From positions 124,001 to 188,000 of the forward strand of contig DASXDL010000037.1 in the NCBI GenBank assembly GCA_036490715.1: a stretch of DNA of 64,000 bases, read 5' to 3'. This document shows positions 16,446-25,124 of the stretch, piece by piece (position 1 is the first letter of the stretch; every line of letters begins with the position of its first letter). The DNA is from FEN-1191 sp036490715. Lineage in GTDB: Bacteria > Pseudomonadota > Gammaproteobacteria > Steroidobacterales > Steroidobacteraceae. The notes under the pieces were generated by a model. That model ran no database searches. It worked only from the letters and a program-made list of their open reading frames with translations, and had not been told where the DNA came from. The position numbers and the translations under genes were made by a program.

Positions 16446-18413
16446 ATGGCACAGGTGTGGTGGCGACGAATCCCGACGAGCGTTCGATGGATCATCGGCA
16501 TCGTGGTCGTGCTGATACTGATCATTGTCACCGCCGACCTGATCAATTGGAATGCGGCACGCGGCCTGGTGGCACGCATCGCGTCACGCCATCTCGGACG
16601 CCGCGTAGAGATCGGCGGTCCACTGCGCGTGCACCTGCTGTCCTCCACCCCCGGCGTATCCATCGACCAGTTGACCATCGCCAATCCCGACTGGGCCACA
16701 GGTGGGGACTTTCTCGATGTCGCCCACATCGATTTTACCCTGCAGCTCTCGCAACTGCTGCGCGGCCACCTGGTGTTCCGGACGCTGGACATCGAGCAGC
16801 CAAAACTGGACCTGCGGCGCGACGCCAGCCAGCGTGCCAACTGGGATTTCACGCCGCCCGGCACACCGCCCAATCCGCAGCCCACCAAGCTGCCCGCAAT
16901 ACGGCATTTCGTGCTGCACGGGGGCACGGTGGATGTCGACGATGCGATCCAGAAGCTGACATTTCACGGTACCGTGGCGGCCCATCAGAGTGGCTCGCTG
17001 CACGAGCACGAGCCATTCGGGCTCGACGGCCAGGGTACGCTCAACAAGGAGCCGTTCAAGATGAGCCTGCAGGGCGGCCCGTTGCTGGACGTGGATCCCG
17101 AGGTGCCCTATCGATTCCAGCTGAAACTCGATGCCGGTCCCTCGATGGCCACCATCGACGGCTCGATTACCAAACCGTTCGACTTCGGCCAGTTCGATGC
17201 CAAGCTCGAGGTGCAGGGACAGAACCTGGCCAACCTGTACTACCTGACCGGCGTGCCGCTGCCGCTGACGGCGCCCTATCACGTAGCGCTGGGCGTGCAC
17301 CGCGCCGGGATGCATTTCACGGTCGATAACCTGGTCGGCAAGATCGGCAACAGCGATGTCGCTGGCCACGGCGCACTCGACTTCAACCGCGAGGGCCGAC
17401 CCTCGCTCAAGATTGCCGTCACATCAAAGTCACTCAATTTGCGCGACCTGGGCATCGCGGTCGGAGCCGATGTGCCGCAGCAATCTGACACCACCGGTGC
17501 GCCGCAGGCGCCGGCTCCCGAGAAGGGCTCGACCTCGGCGATGCTGCTGCCGACCTATAAATTTCAGTTCGATCGCCTGGTCAAACTCGATGCCGATCTG
17601 GACTTCCACGCCGATTCGGTACAGACCCAATCAGTACCGATCAAGGCCGTCGGCTTCAAGCTGACACTCGACCACGGATTGCTGCAGGTGAACCCACTGG
17701 ATTTCGACCTGCCGCTCGGCAAACTGACCGGCAATATACAGCTGGACACCCGCAGCAAGTCGCCGCAGACGGCGATTGATTTTCGTCTCACCGACGTGAA
17801 GCTCGACCAGTTCAAGGGCAAGAACGCCACCGAATCGCCGCTGAGCGGCGAATTGAAGAGCCACATTCATCTCGAGGGCCACGGCAACTCGGTTCACGAT
17901 ATAGCTGCCGACTCCAACGGCACTCTGGCCGCGGTCATTCCCAGCGGTGAGGTGCGCCAGTCATTTGCGGAACTCACCGGCATCAACATTATCAACGGAC
18001 TCGGCCTGCTGTTGAGCGGCAACAAGAAGACCGCGGAGATCCGCTGCGGAGTCGCAGAATTTGAGGTCAAGGACGGTGATGCCCGCGTCGCACGCCTGAT
18101 CATCGACACCGAGCCGGTGCTGATCACCGGCAAAGGTCATCTGACATTCTCGGACGAGGCACTCGACATCGACATCAGCGGCAAGCCGAAGAAACTGCGC
18201 CTGACGCGGATTCGCGCGCCGATCAACGTGCGCGGCACGCTGCTGCACCCCACCGTCGGCATTGCCGTCCAGGACGTGGTCAAACAGGGAGCAATCGCCG
18301 CCGCCGCTGGCGCGTTGCTGACGCCGGTCGGGGCACTGATCGCATTCATCGACCCGGGGCTGGCCAAGGACCAGAACTGCGCGGCGCTACTTAACGACGC
18401 TGGCGGGCACTGA
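16446..18413 (+). CDS. AsmA family protein
   Basis: 655 aa. One N-terminal transmembrane helix (WIIGIVVVLILIIVTADLI, about residues 16-35) anchors a large periplasmic beta-rich region, the architecture of AsmA/TamB-like bridge proteins linked to phospholipid transport and outer-membrane homeostasis. The AsmA N-terminal signature is seen around RHLGRRVEIGGPLRVHLLSS and VSIDQLTIANPDWA, and the C-terminal AsmA_2 region around GKPKKLRLTRIRAPINVRGT. The last 27 bp overlap the 3' end of the convergent YihY gene. Confidence 0.92.
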   Translation: MAQVWWRRIPTSVRWIIGIVVVLILIIVTADLINWNAARGLVARIASRHLGRRVEIGGPLRVHLLSSTPGVSIDQLTIANPDWATGGDFLDVAHIDFTLQLSQLLRGHLVFRTLDIEQPKLDLRRDASQRANWDFTPPGTPPNPQPTKLPAIRHFVLHGGTVDVDDAIQKLTFHGTVAAHQSGSLHEHEPFGLDGQGTLNKEPFKMSLQGGPLLDVDPEVPYRFQLKLDAGPSMATIDGSITKPFDFGQFDAKLEVQGQNLANLYYLTGVPLPLTAPYHVALGVHRAGMHFTVDNLVGKIGNSDVAGHGALDFNREGRPSLKIAVTSKSLNLRDLGIAVGADVPQQSDTTGAPQAPAPEKGSTSAMLLPTYKFQFDRLVKLDADLDFHADSVQTQSVPIKAVGFKLTLDHGLLQVNPLDFDLPLGKLTGNIQLDTRSKSPQTAIDFRLTDVKLDQFKGKNATESPLSGELKSHIHLEGHGNSVHDIAADSNGTLAAVIPSGEVRQSFAELTGINIINGLGLLLSGNKKTAEIRCGVAEFEVKDGDARVARLIIDTEPVLITGKGHLTFSDEALDIDISGKPKKLRLTRIRAPINVRGTLLHPTVGIAVQDVVKQGAIAAAAGALLTPVGALIAFIDPGLAKDQNCAALLNDAGGH

Positions 18414-19364
18414 ATCTGCCTGCGACGAGTTGACTGCGCGCGCCCGTCGCCCGGGTTTGAGGTCGGGTACGGCGCATTTCTGCATCGACAGCACATGGGT
18501 CAGCTCGGCGCCAAAGTAGAAGATCAGCGAGGAGTAATAGACCCAGACGATCACCACCACGAGCGACCCGGCCTCGCCGTAAGCGGTGGCGATACTGGCC
18601 TTGCCGATGTACAGGCCGATCAGAAATTTGCCCAGGCTGAACAGCGCGGCCGTGCACAGCCCGCCAATCCACGAGCAGCGCCATCGGGTCCGGGGATCTG
18701 GAATGTACTGGAAGATCAGCGCAAACAAGGCCGAGGTTCCAGCGATCGACAGCAGGAAGTCGAAGCATTGCAGAATCCATTCCGGCAGCGGCAACACGCC
18801 CCGCATGTATTTGCCGGCTCCCGACAGTGCCGCGCTCATGAGCAGCGACACCAACAACAGCAGACCAATCGCCAAAACCAGGCCGAAGGAAAAGAACCGC
18901 TGCCGGATCATCGGTACCCAGCCGCCGATGCGTGACGACTCCGCTTCCCAGATCTTGTTGAGTGCCGATTGCAGCTCAGAAAAAATCTGCGACGCTCCGA
19001 ACAACAGCGTGATGATACCCAGCGCTGAGGCAATCGAGGTTGCGCGCACGTTCTGACCGTGCGCAATCATGCTGCGCACGGCCTGCGCGCCTTCATTGCC
19101 GAGCAGATCTTGAAATTGTTGCAGTACCTGCGTCTGCGCGGCGACCGTTCCGACGACCAGACCCGCCAGCGCGATCGCCAGCACTACCAGCGGCGCCAGT
19201 GACAGCGTTGCATAGAACGCGAGCGCAGCTCCCAGTCGGCTGGTCTCATGCCGGTCGAACTCGCTCACGGTCTGGCGCAGCAGCGCCCAGACGCCCCGTA
19301 GAGGCGTCAGCCCGCGGTGGCGTACCGGTCGCTGCGACGGATGTGCGATTCGCGCTGCAGTCAT
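18387..19364 (-). CDS. YihY/virulence factor BrkB family membrane protein
   Basis: 325 aa with six hydrophobic segments. Family signatures are LGAALAFYATLSLAPLVVLA near residue 45, LFGASQIFSELQSALNKIW, the IPDPRTRWR loop, FSLGKFLIGLYIGKASIATA, and YGEAGSLVVVIVWVYYSSLI with FYFGAELTHV near the end. The family was once assigned as RNase BN in error; its real role is unknown, with inner-membrane transport or envelope functions proposed. It converges on the AsmA-like gene with a 27-bp overlap. Confidence 0.92.
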   Translation of the reverse strand: MTAARIAHPSQRPVRHRGLTPLRGVWALLRQTVSEFDRHETSRLGAALAFYATLSLAPLVVLAIALAGLVVGTVAAQTQVLQQFQDLLGNEGAQAVRSMIAHGQNVRATSIASALGIITLLFGASQIFSELQSALNKIWEAESSRIGGWVPMIRQRFFSFGLVLAIGLLLLVSLLMSAALSGAGKYMRGVLPLPEWILQCFDFLLSIAGTSALFALIFQYIPDPRTRWRCSWIGGLCTAALFSLGKFLIGLYIGKASIATAYGEAGSLVVVIVWVYYSSLIFYFGAELTHVLSMQKCAVPDLKPGRRARAVNSSQADSVPASVVK

Positions 19365-19516
19365 GCGCCAAGATTAGGCTAGACAAGTCGCGCTCACAGT
19401 CAGATTTCGGCCTCGGCCCTCGTCAGACCGGCAGCTACAAAAGACAGCGGAAATCACTGACAGGCATGGGCGGCGTCTGCGGCCAGACTGCTTGCAAGTT
19501 CAATGATGGGGTCGCC

Positions 19517-19633
19517 ATGGAAACACCAACGCCGCAGCCGAACCCGCCGCCGCCACACGATCCGATGCCGGCGCCGATCGGCGATCCGCCGCCGCAACCC
19601 GTGCCAAACGTGCTGCCGGCGCGCGTTCACTAG
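19517..19633 (+). CDS. Proline-rich 38-residue peptide
   Basis: A very short frame encoding 38 residues, about 18 of them Pro (METPTPQPNPPPPHDPMPAP and onward). The GC-rich Pro codons would also occur by chance, so the call rests on context: an ATG, a stop 26 bp before the DUF6496 gene, the same strand as two stress-type genes, and similar tiny Pro-rich proteins known in proteobacteria. Upstream GATGGGGTCGCC gives a poor Shine-Dalgarno site. Function unknown; it could be a disordered small protein or not translated. Confidence 0.45.
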   Translation: METPTPQPNPPPPHDPMPAPIGDPPPQPVPNVLPARVH

Positions 19634-19659
19634 GCGTTCACAACCTGAGGAGCACTTCG

Positions 19660-19872
19660 ATGGCACGCAGGTATTCGAAATCGACTGGCAGGAAGGTCGA
19701 GCGCGTCATGCGCGAGATGAAACAGGGCAAATTGCGCAGCGGCGGCTCCGGCAAAAAGGTAACCAGCCGCAAGCAGGCCGTGGCGATCGGTCTGTCCGAG
19801 GCACGCCGCGCCGGCGCGCGGGTACCGCGCAAACGCGCGCCATCGAACAGCCATGCCTCGAGCTCGAGGTAA
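19660..19872 (+). CDS. DUF6496 family small basic protein
   Basis: 70-residue, strongly basic protein. The first half (RYSKSTGRKVERVMREMKQG, then KLRSGGSGKKVTSRKQAVAI) is the DUF6496 signature; the Ser/Arg-rich C-terminus looks disordered. GAGGAG eight bases before the ATG is a strong ribosome binding site. Members are often found near ferritin-like and other stress genes, and the ferritin-like gene follows here after 5 bp. The high Lys/Arg content suggests nucleic-acid binding, but this is unproven. Confidence 0.85.
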   Translation: MARRYSKSTGRKVERVMREMKQGKLRSGGSGKKVTSRKQAVAIGLSEARRAGARVPRKRAPSNSHASSSR

Positions 19873-19877
19873 GTGCT

Positions 19878-20465
19878 ATGGCCGACAATCTTAAGACGCT
19901 GAATCAGACCGGTGGGCCGGCCCGCAGTGGTGTCGCCGGCCTATCCGACGTCGCGGCGCTACGGCAGCGCGCGCGCTCCCATATGGACGAGGGCGCCGTC
20001 ACACCGAGCTATCCGAAGGACCGGGAAGCGATCCTGACGCTGCTGAACGAAGCCCTGGCGACCGAGCAGGTGTGCGTCCTGCGCTACAAGCGCCATTACT
20101 TCGCCACTAAGGGCATTCATGCCAAGGTCGCGGCCGACGAATTTCTCGAGCATGCCCAGGACGAGCAGCAACATGCCGATCAGATCGCGCAGCGCATCGT
20201 CCAGCTCGGATCGTTGCCCGATCTGAATCCCTCGACATTGGCATCGCGCAGTGCCGCCGAGTACGACGACAGCACCGACCTGGCGGGCATGCTCAAGGCG
20301 GACCTGATCGCCGAACGGGTGGCGATCGAGAGCTACAAGGAAATGATCGCGTATGTCGGTGAGCGCGATCCGACCACGCGACGCATGCTGGAAGAAATCC
20401 TGGCCAAGGAAGAGGAACATGCCGAGGACATTTCAGATCTGCGCCAGGGGGTCGGCCAGTCCTAG
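19878..20465 (+). CDS. Ferritin-like / bacterioferritin-type protein
   Basis: 195 aa forming a four-helix ferritin-like domain. Putative di-iron ligands are visible: Glu in LLNEALATEQV, the EFLEHAQDEQQHADQI segment (E..H type), Glu in AERVAIESYKEMI and the EEILAKEEEHAEDI segment. The roughly 45-residue N-terminal extension is low in order. It may store iron or protect against peroxide, like Dps/bacterioferritin relatives. The ATG at 19878 follows GAGGT, which overlaps the end of the DUF6496 gene. Its TAG overlaps the stop codon of the convergent metallopeptidase gene. Confidence 0.9.
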   Translation: MADNLKTLNQTGGPARSGVAGLSDVAALRQRARSHMDEGAVTPSYPKDREAILTLLNEALATEQVCVLRYKRHYFATKGIHAKVAADEFLEHAQDEQQHADQIAQRIVQLGSLPDLNPSTLASRSAAEYDDSTDLAGMLKADLIAERVAIESYKEMIAYVGERDPTTRRMLEEILAKEEEHAEDISDLRQGVGQS

Positions 20466-21544
20466 CCGGTCGGCGCCGCCGCGGCGATGACGGTGTGCAC
20501 GAAGCGTAGCTTATCGATGGCGGCAGCCGACAGCACGAACGGATAGGCGTCCGGCAGCCCCATGCCTCGATTGAGGTTGTTGAGCACGTACGTAACCGGA
20601 AACCAATCGGCGATCAGCTGATCGAATCCAGGCGGCTGTTGTCTGCTCCTGGGTGCCAAGGGTTCGAGGACCGGCTCATTGGCATGCGGCGGACGCAGCG
20701 ACAATCCGCAGGCGGCGGCCGTCTCAAGCGTATCGGCGATGTGCAGGTAGTGAGCCCAGGTCTCGGCCCAGTCTTCCCACGGATGTACGGCGGCGTAGGA
20801 ACTGACGAAGAACGGCTGCCAGTCCCGTACGGTGGCGTTGTTGTCATAGCGCCTCCTAAGAGCCTCGGCGTAGTCGGCGCGCTCATCGCCGTACAGCGCC
20901 CGAAAGGGACCAACCCAGTCACTGCCGCGAATCAGACGGTCCCAGTAATAGTGACCGATCTCATGCCGGAAGTGACCCAGCAACGTGCGGTACGGCTCGT
21001 GCAGCTGCACGCGCCGACGCTCGCGCTCGGAATCGTCGGCCTCGACGATGTTTACCGTGATGATCCCGTTCTGATGTCCGGTCAACGCCGGCTGATCCCC
21101 GGTGCTGTCCTCGTCGGCGCAGAAATGAAACGCCAGGCCACCGCCCGGATCCGCCACCCGGTCGCGCACCGGAAGTCGCAGTTGCTGCAGTCCGTAGATC
21201 AGTCGGCGCTTGGCTGCCTCTAACTTCTGCCAGCGCTGGATGAATCCGGGCCGTCCGAGATTGGGAATGACCTGTGTCAGGCGGCACGATGCGCACAGCG
21301 CATTGGAGTCCTGCGTGAGGACGGCCCAGTTACAAATTCCCTGGGCATTGTAGTTGTGACACAAGCGGTAGCTGTGCCCACGCGCCTGCGACCAGGGGGA
21401 CGTCCAGGTCCCCGGCGCGGTCTCATCCAGCGACGCCATGGCCTGCAGATCAGGCAGGAACGCCAGCTGCCGTCCACAGCGAGCACAGAAGGTGTTCTCG
21501 AAGAACGCCACCTGCCCGCAGTGATCGCAGTGAAACGCCTTCAT
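20462..21544 (-). CDS. Putative zinc-binding metallopeptidase with zinc ribbon (Peptidase_Mx type)
   Basis: 360 aa. The N-terminus is a four-Cys zinc ribbon (CDHCG..., CARCGRQLAFLPD), with two more Cys pairs around CHNYNAQGICNWA and CASCRLTQVIPNLGRPG. The catalytic motif HEIGHYYWD appears in GHFRHEIGHYYWDRLI, followed by YGDERADYAEAL and the VHPWEDWAETWAHYLHIADT segment, all typical of this peptidase-like family. The ATG at 21544 was chosen because the family begins directly with the zinc ribbon. Cytosolic location is inferred because no signal peptide is seen; the substrate is unknown. Confidence 0.9.
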   Translation of the reverse strand: MKAFHCDHCGQVAFFENTFCARCGRQLAFLPDLQAMASLDETAPGTWTSPWSQARGHSYRLCHNYNAQGICNWAVLTQDSNALCASCRLTQVIPNLGRPGFIQRWQKLEAAKRRLIYGLQQLRLPVRDRVADPGGGLAFHFCADEDSTGDQPALTGHQNGIITVNIVEADDSERERRRVQLHEPYRTLLGHFRHEIGHYYWDRLIRGSDWVGPFRALYGDERADYAEALRRRYDNNATVRDWQPFFVSSYAAVHPWEDWAETWAHYLHIADTLETAAACGLSLRPPHANEPVLEPLAPRSRQQPPGFDQLIADWFPVTYVLNNLNRGMGLPDAYPFVLSAAAIDKLRFVHTVIAAAAPTG

Positions 21545-21557
21545 CGAGCGGACGAGC

Positions 21558-22052
21558 TCAACCCAACACCTGCTTCTTCCACGCGGCCAGCTCGGCCCGA
21601 TGCGCGGCATCGTGCTGCGACATGAAGCCCGGAATATTGCACAGCGATATGTCGCCCACGCCCTGCTGCCGTCCCGCGCGCATCCAGGCATCTCCACGGA
21701 TGCCCCGCAGCCGCAGCAGATTCTGGCGGCGCGCGTCCCGAAACGTGGCCAGCCCCGGGATCACCAAGCGCGCCCGGTAGTGACGTGCGGCGGCAATCGC
21801 CGCGCCGTCGAAATCCGGAAGCAGCGGCTGATCTTCCGTGAGCAGCCGTTCAATCCGGGAGCCGAATCCCTCGCGTTCAAGATCGGCCAGATGCCAGACC
21901 TGCTCCAGCGGCGTAAAGCCACCGTCTAGACCTTGCTGGCACAGCTGCCCGGGAGTCAGCGAACCAATCTCACGCTCCAAAAATTGGGGCATATCATCCA
22001 GCGCCGCCAGCAGCGCCAGCCGCTCGGCCGGAGCCAGTCTCATGTACTGCAT
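21558..22052 (-). CDS. DinB superfamily protein
   Basis: 164-residue four-helix protein. LEQVWHLADLEREGFGSRIE and SQHDAAHRAELAAWKK carry the spaced His residues expected for the DinB metal site. Members include thiol-dependent S-transferases and damage-inducible proteins; the exact role is unknown. The ATG at 22052 has GGAGG five bases before it. It lies 13 bp upstream of the metallopeptidase gene on the same strand, so the two probably form an operon. Confidence 0.85.
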   Translation of the reverse strand: MQYMRLAPAERLALLAALDDMPQFLEREIGSLTPGQLCQQGLDGGFTPLEQVWHLADLEREGFGSRIERLLTEDQPLLPDFDGAAIAAARHYRARLVIPGLATFRDARRQNLLRLRGIRGDAWMRAGRQQGVGDISLCNIPGFMSQHDAAHRAELAAWKKQVLG

Positions 22053-22114
22053 CAATGCCTCCTGGGGTCACACTTTCCGGCCCCAAAGCCACCTAAGTTC
22101 AACGCATTACCCAC

Positions 22115-23155
22115 ATGCGCGCCCCGAAGATTATGATCGATGACGTGTCGAGGCCTGCATCCCTGGTCACCGGTCGATGCCTTGCCGCCGTCCTATTCGC
22201 GGCTATGTGCCATGACGTGGCCCGCGCCGATGTCGGACCGGAGGCTGCCGTGATGGCCCAGGCCGAGCAGTCTACCGACCAGCTCGCCGAAGTGGTGGTC
22301 AAGGCGGCCGAGCCACGCTACGTCGCGCCGACGCGCCGTGATCGCATCGGACGTATCTGGGCCCCGGTATATATCAATGACCTTGGTCCGTTCCGGCTGG
22401 TGCTGGATTCCGGCGCCAATCACACCGGTATCAACGCCGCGGTTGCGCAGGCGCTGGGTCTGACGCCGGATGAGTCCCGCCAGATGCTGCTGCGCGGCGT
22501 CACCGGCTCGGCAACCGTCGCCACGGTACGCGTCAACAGCATCCTGATCGGCGACCTGGCACTCGGGCCCTCGCAGCTTCCGCTCCTGACCGACCCGCTG
22601 GGCGGCGCCGATGGCATTCTCGGCACCGAACAGATGACCGGGCGACGCATCCAGGTCGACTTTCGACACGATCTGATTGCAATCACGCGCTCGCACAATG
22701 AGCGCGCGGCACCTGGCTTTCGCACCATTCCGTTCCAGCTGGTGCGCGGCAACCTGCTGGCCGTCGACGCGTCGATTGGCGGTGTGCGCACGCTCGCAAT
22801 CATCGACACGGGCGGCGAGGCCACCATCGCCAATCTGGCCTTGCGGCAGGCACTCGAGCGCCGGGCATCGCGACTGGATACGCACCCCGACACGGTCATG
22901 GGTGTCACCGCGGACGTACAGGCCGGCGATGAGGCCCGCACGCCGCCGCTGATCATTCCGGCGCTCGAACAGAATAGCAACGTCGAGATCCGTTACTCCG
23001 ACGTTACCTTCGGTGATATGCATATCTTCAATCACTGGCACCTGACCGACGAGCCGGCGATGCTGATCGGCATGGACGCGCTGGGACTGCTCGACACCTT
23101 GATCATCGACTATCGAAGGCACGAGCTGCAGATCAAGATGCGCGACGGAAACTGA
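22115..23155 (+). CDS. Exported two-domain retropepsin-like aspartic protease
   Basis: 346 aa with a signal-like N-terminus (CLAAVLFAAMCHDVARA). Two aspartic-protease active-site motifs are seen in one chain: LVLDSGAN (D98) and AIIDTGGEA (D231), each followed by a hydrophobic-Gly element (GADGILG and MLIGMD). Retroviral-type proteases dimerise, each subunit giving one Asp; here both halves are in one polypeptide, like pepsin. A conserved linker AEVVVKAAEPRYVAPTRRDR precedes domain 1. The substrate is unknown. It heads a likely operon with the SRPBCC gene (3-bp gap) and the M28 peptidase gene. Confidence 0.82.
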   Translation: MRAPKIMIDDVSRPASLVTGRCLAAVLFAAMCHDVARADVGPEAAVMAQAEQSTDQLAEVVVKAAEPRYVAPTRRDRIGRIWAPVYINDLGPFRLVLDSGANHTGINAAVAQALGLTPDESRQMLLRGVTGSATVATVRVNSILIGDLALGPSQLPLLTDPLGGADGILGTEQMTGRRIQVDFRHDLIAITRSHNERAAPGFRTIPFQLVRGNLLAVDASIGGVRTLAIIDTGGEATIANLALRQALERRASRLDTHPDTVMGVTADVQAGDEARTPPLIIPALEQNSNVEIRYSDVTFGDMHIFNHWHLTDEPAMLIGMDALGLLDTLIIDYRRHELQIKMRDGN

Positions 23156-23158
23156 ATC

Positions 23159-23632
23159 GTGCGGCAATTCGCTCTGGTCACTCAATGGGAGTTGGAGGCG
23201 CCGGTCAACGCCGTTTGGGACGCCTTGTACGATGTCGAGCGCTGGCCAAGCTGGTGGAAATATGTGCTTTCGGTCGATGAGGTGCAGGCCGGTGACGCCT
23301 CGGGCGTCGGAGCGCTGCGTCGCTACACCTGGAGCAGCCGCCTACCCTACCGCCTATCCTTCGAGATGCGCACCAGCGTGGTTGAGCGTCCGTACCGGCT
23401 TGAGGCCCGCGCGCTGGGAGAGTTGGCGGGGCTGGGCCGCTGGACCTTGAGTCAGAGTGAAGACCTCACGCGGGTCCGCTATGACTGGCAGGTGGTGACA
23501 ACGCGGCCGTGGATGAATGCGCTGGCGCCGGTCCTGGCGCCGGCATTTCGCTGGAATCATGGCCAAGTCATGGCGGCCGGAGGCCGCGGCTTGGCGGCGC
23601 ACCTGGGCGTACGCCTGCGGCCGAGTTCTTGA
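23159..23632 (+). CDS. SRPBCC (START-like/polyketide cyclase) family protein
   Basis: 157 aa beginning at GTG, three bases after the upstream stop. LVTQWELEAPVNAVWDALYD, VERWPSWWKYV and the ending NHGQVMAAGGRGLAAHLG match the SRPBCC lipid-binding-fold family. Such proteins bind hydrophobic ligands in a deep cavity; the ligand is unknown. No signal peptide is seen, so a cytosolic location is likely. Confidence 0.85.
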   Translation: MRQFALVTQWELEAPVNAVWDALYDVERWPSWWKYVLSVDEVQAGDASGVGALRRYTWSSRLPYRLSFEMRTSVVERPYRLEARALGELAGLGRWTLSQSEDLTRVRYDWQVVTTRPWMNALAPVLAPAFRWNHGQVMAAGGRGLAAHLGVRLRPSS

Positions 23633-23666
23633 GCCACCCTTCGCCCGATACCATGGAGAAGCAGGC

Positions 23667-25067
23667 ATGACATCGCGCATCCAATCCCTGCGGCATTGGG
23701 GCCCGACCGTGCTGGCGCTCGCGAGCGTGCTGACGGCAGCAAGTGTTCAGGCTCAACCGAATCACGCGCCGGCGCTGCACAAGGGATCGCCGGATGCGCA
23801 CATCGCCGCCGCACTGAAAAATATATCGAGCGCCCGCATTCGAGCTGATATCACCACGCTGGTGGGCTTCGGCACGCGTTCGACGATTTCGGCGCAAGAC
23901 CCGGCCGCCATCGCCGCTGGCCGGGGTGTGGGCGCGGCACGCGAGTGGATCAAGTCGCAGTTTATGCAGTTCTCCACGGACTGCGGCGGCTGCCTCGACG
24001 TGCGCACCGATGGCTATACACAACCGCCAGCGGAACGGGTCCCTGAGCCAACGCTGATCACCGACGTCTATGCCGTACTCAAGGGCACCGACCCATCCGC
24101 GTCTCAGCGCATCGTGCTGGTGACCGGACACTATGATTCACGTAACACCGACGTCCTCGATATCCAGCACGATGCTCCCGGGGCCAATGACGATGCCAGC
24201 GGCGTCGCCGTCAGCCTCGAATGCGCCCGCGTGCTGAGCAAGCTGCGATTCCCCGCGACCATCATCTTCCTCACCGTTGCCGGCGAGGAGCAGGGGCTGT
24301 ACGGCAGCGGTTACTTCGCACAGATGGCACGCGAGCAGAACTGGAACATCGAGGCAGCACTCAACAACGACATCGTCGGCGGCGACCGCAGCGGTGGGCA
24401 GAAATCGGCCGTGGTACGGGTATTCTCCGAGAGCCTTCCCAAATCGGTTGACGAGGCGCAGCAGCAACGACTGCGGGCGAGCGGCGGTGAAGAAGATTCG
24501 GCCTCGCGGCAGCTGGCACGCTACGTCGCGGAAACCGCTGCAGTCTACGACACCGACGTCGAGCCGCTGTTGATCTTCAGATTGGACCGCTACTTGCGCG
24601 GCGGCGATCATATATCGTTCAACGATCAGGGCTACGCCGCGGTGCGATTTACCGAGTACCGGGAAAATTTCGATCACCAGCATCAGACCGTGCGCACCGA
24701 AAAAGGCATCGAGTACGGTGACCTGCCAAAGTGGGTCGACTACGACTACGTGGCGGGCGTTGCCCGGGTAAACGCCGCGACACTGGCCTCCTTGGCCTCC
24801 GCGCCAGCGCCGCCCACCGATGTCGCGATGCTCACGTCCAACCTCGACAATGATTCCACCCTGCAATGGAGCGCGGTCCCTGGGGCGGCCGGCTACGAGG
24901 TGCTGTGGCGCGATACCACCAGCCCAGAATGGGAACACGCCCAGGATACGCGCGGCGCCACAGGCGTGACGCTGCCCATCAGCAAGGACAACGTAATCTT
25001 CGCGGTACGTGCGTTCGATCGCCAAGGTCACCGCAGCCTGGCTGTGGTTCCACAGCCGCAGCGCTGA
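23667..25067 (+). CDS. Secreted M28 family metallopeptidase with C-terminal Fn3-like domain
   Basis: 466 aa. A signal peptide (TVLALASVLTAASVQAQ) precedes a zinc aminopeptidase domain with metal ligands in GHYDSRN, PGANDDASG, AGEEQGLYGSG and GGDHISFND, in the usual M28 order. The last 80 residues (PPTDVAMLTSNLDNDSTLQW to AVRAFDRQGHRS) look like a fibronectin type III domain, common in secreted bacterial peptidases. The ATG at 23667 was chosen because the signal peptide begins there. The gene follows the SRPBCC gene by 34 bp. It probably cleaves N-terminal residues from peptides in the periplasm or outside the cell. Confidence 0.92.
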   Translation: MTSRIQSLRHWGPTVLALASVLTAASVQAQPNHAPALHKGSPDAHIAAALKNISSARIRADITTLVGFGTRSTISAQDPAAIAAGRGVGAAREWIKSQFMQFSTDCGGCLDVRTDGYTQPPAERVPEPTLITDVYAVLKGTDPSASQRIVLVTGHYDSRNTDVLDIQHDAPGANDDASGVAVSLECARVLSKLRFPATIIFLTVAGEEQGLYGSGYFAQMAREQNWNIEAALNNDIVGGDRSGGQKSAVVRVFSESLPKSVDEAQQQRLRASGGEEDSASRQLARYVAETAAVYDTDVEPLLIFRLDRYLRGGDHISFNDQGYAAVRFTEYRENFDHQHQTVRTEKGIEYGDLPKWVDYDYVAGVARVNAATLASLASAPAPPTDVAMLTSNLDNDSTLQWSAVPGAAGYEVLWRDTTSPEWEHAQDTRGATGVTLPISKDNVIFAVRAFDRQGHRSLAVVPQPQR

Positions 25068-25124
25068 CCCGCGGTCCGGCTCCCAGGGTTAGAATCTCTC
25101 CATCGATCGACAGGGGGACCGGCC

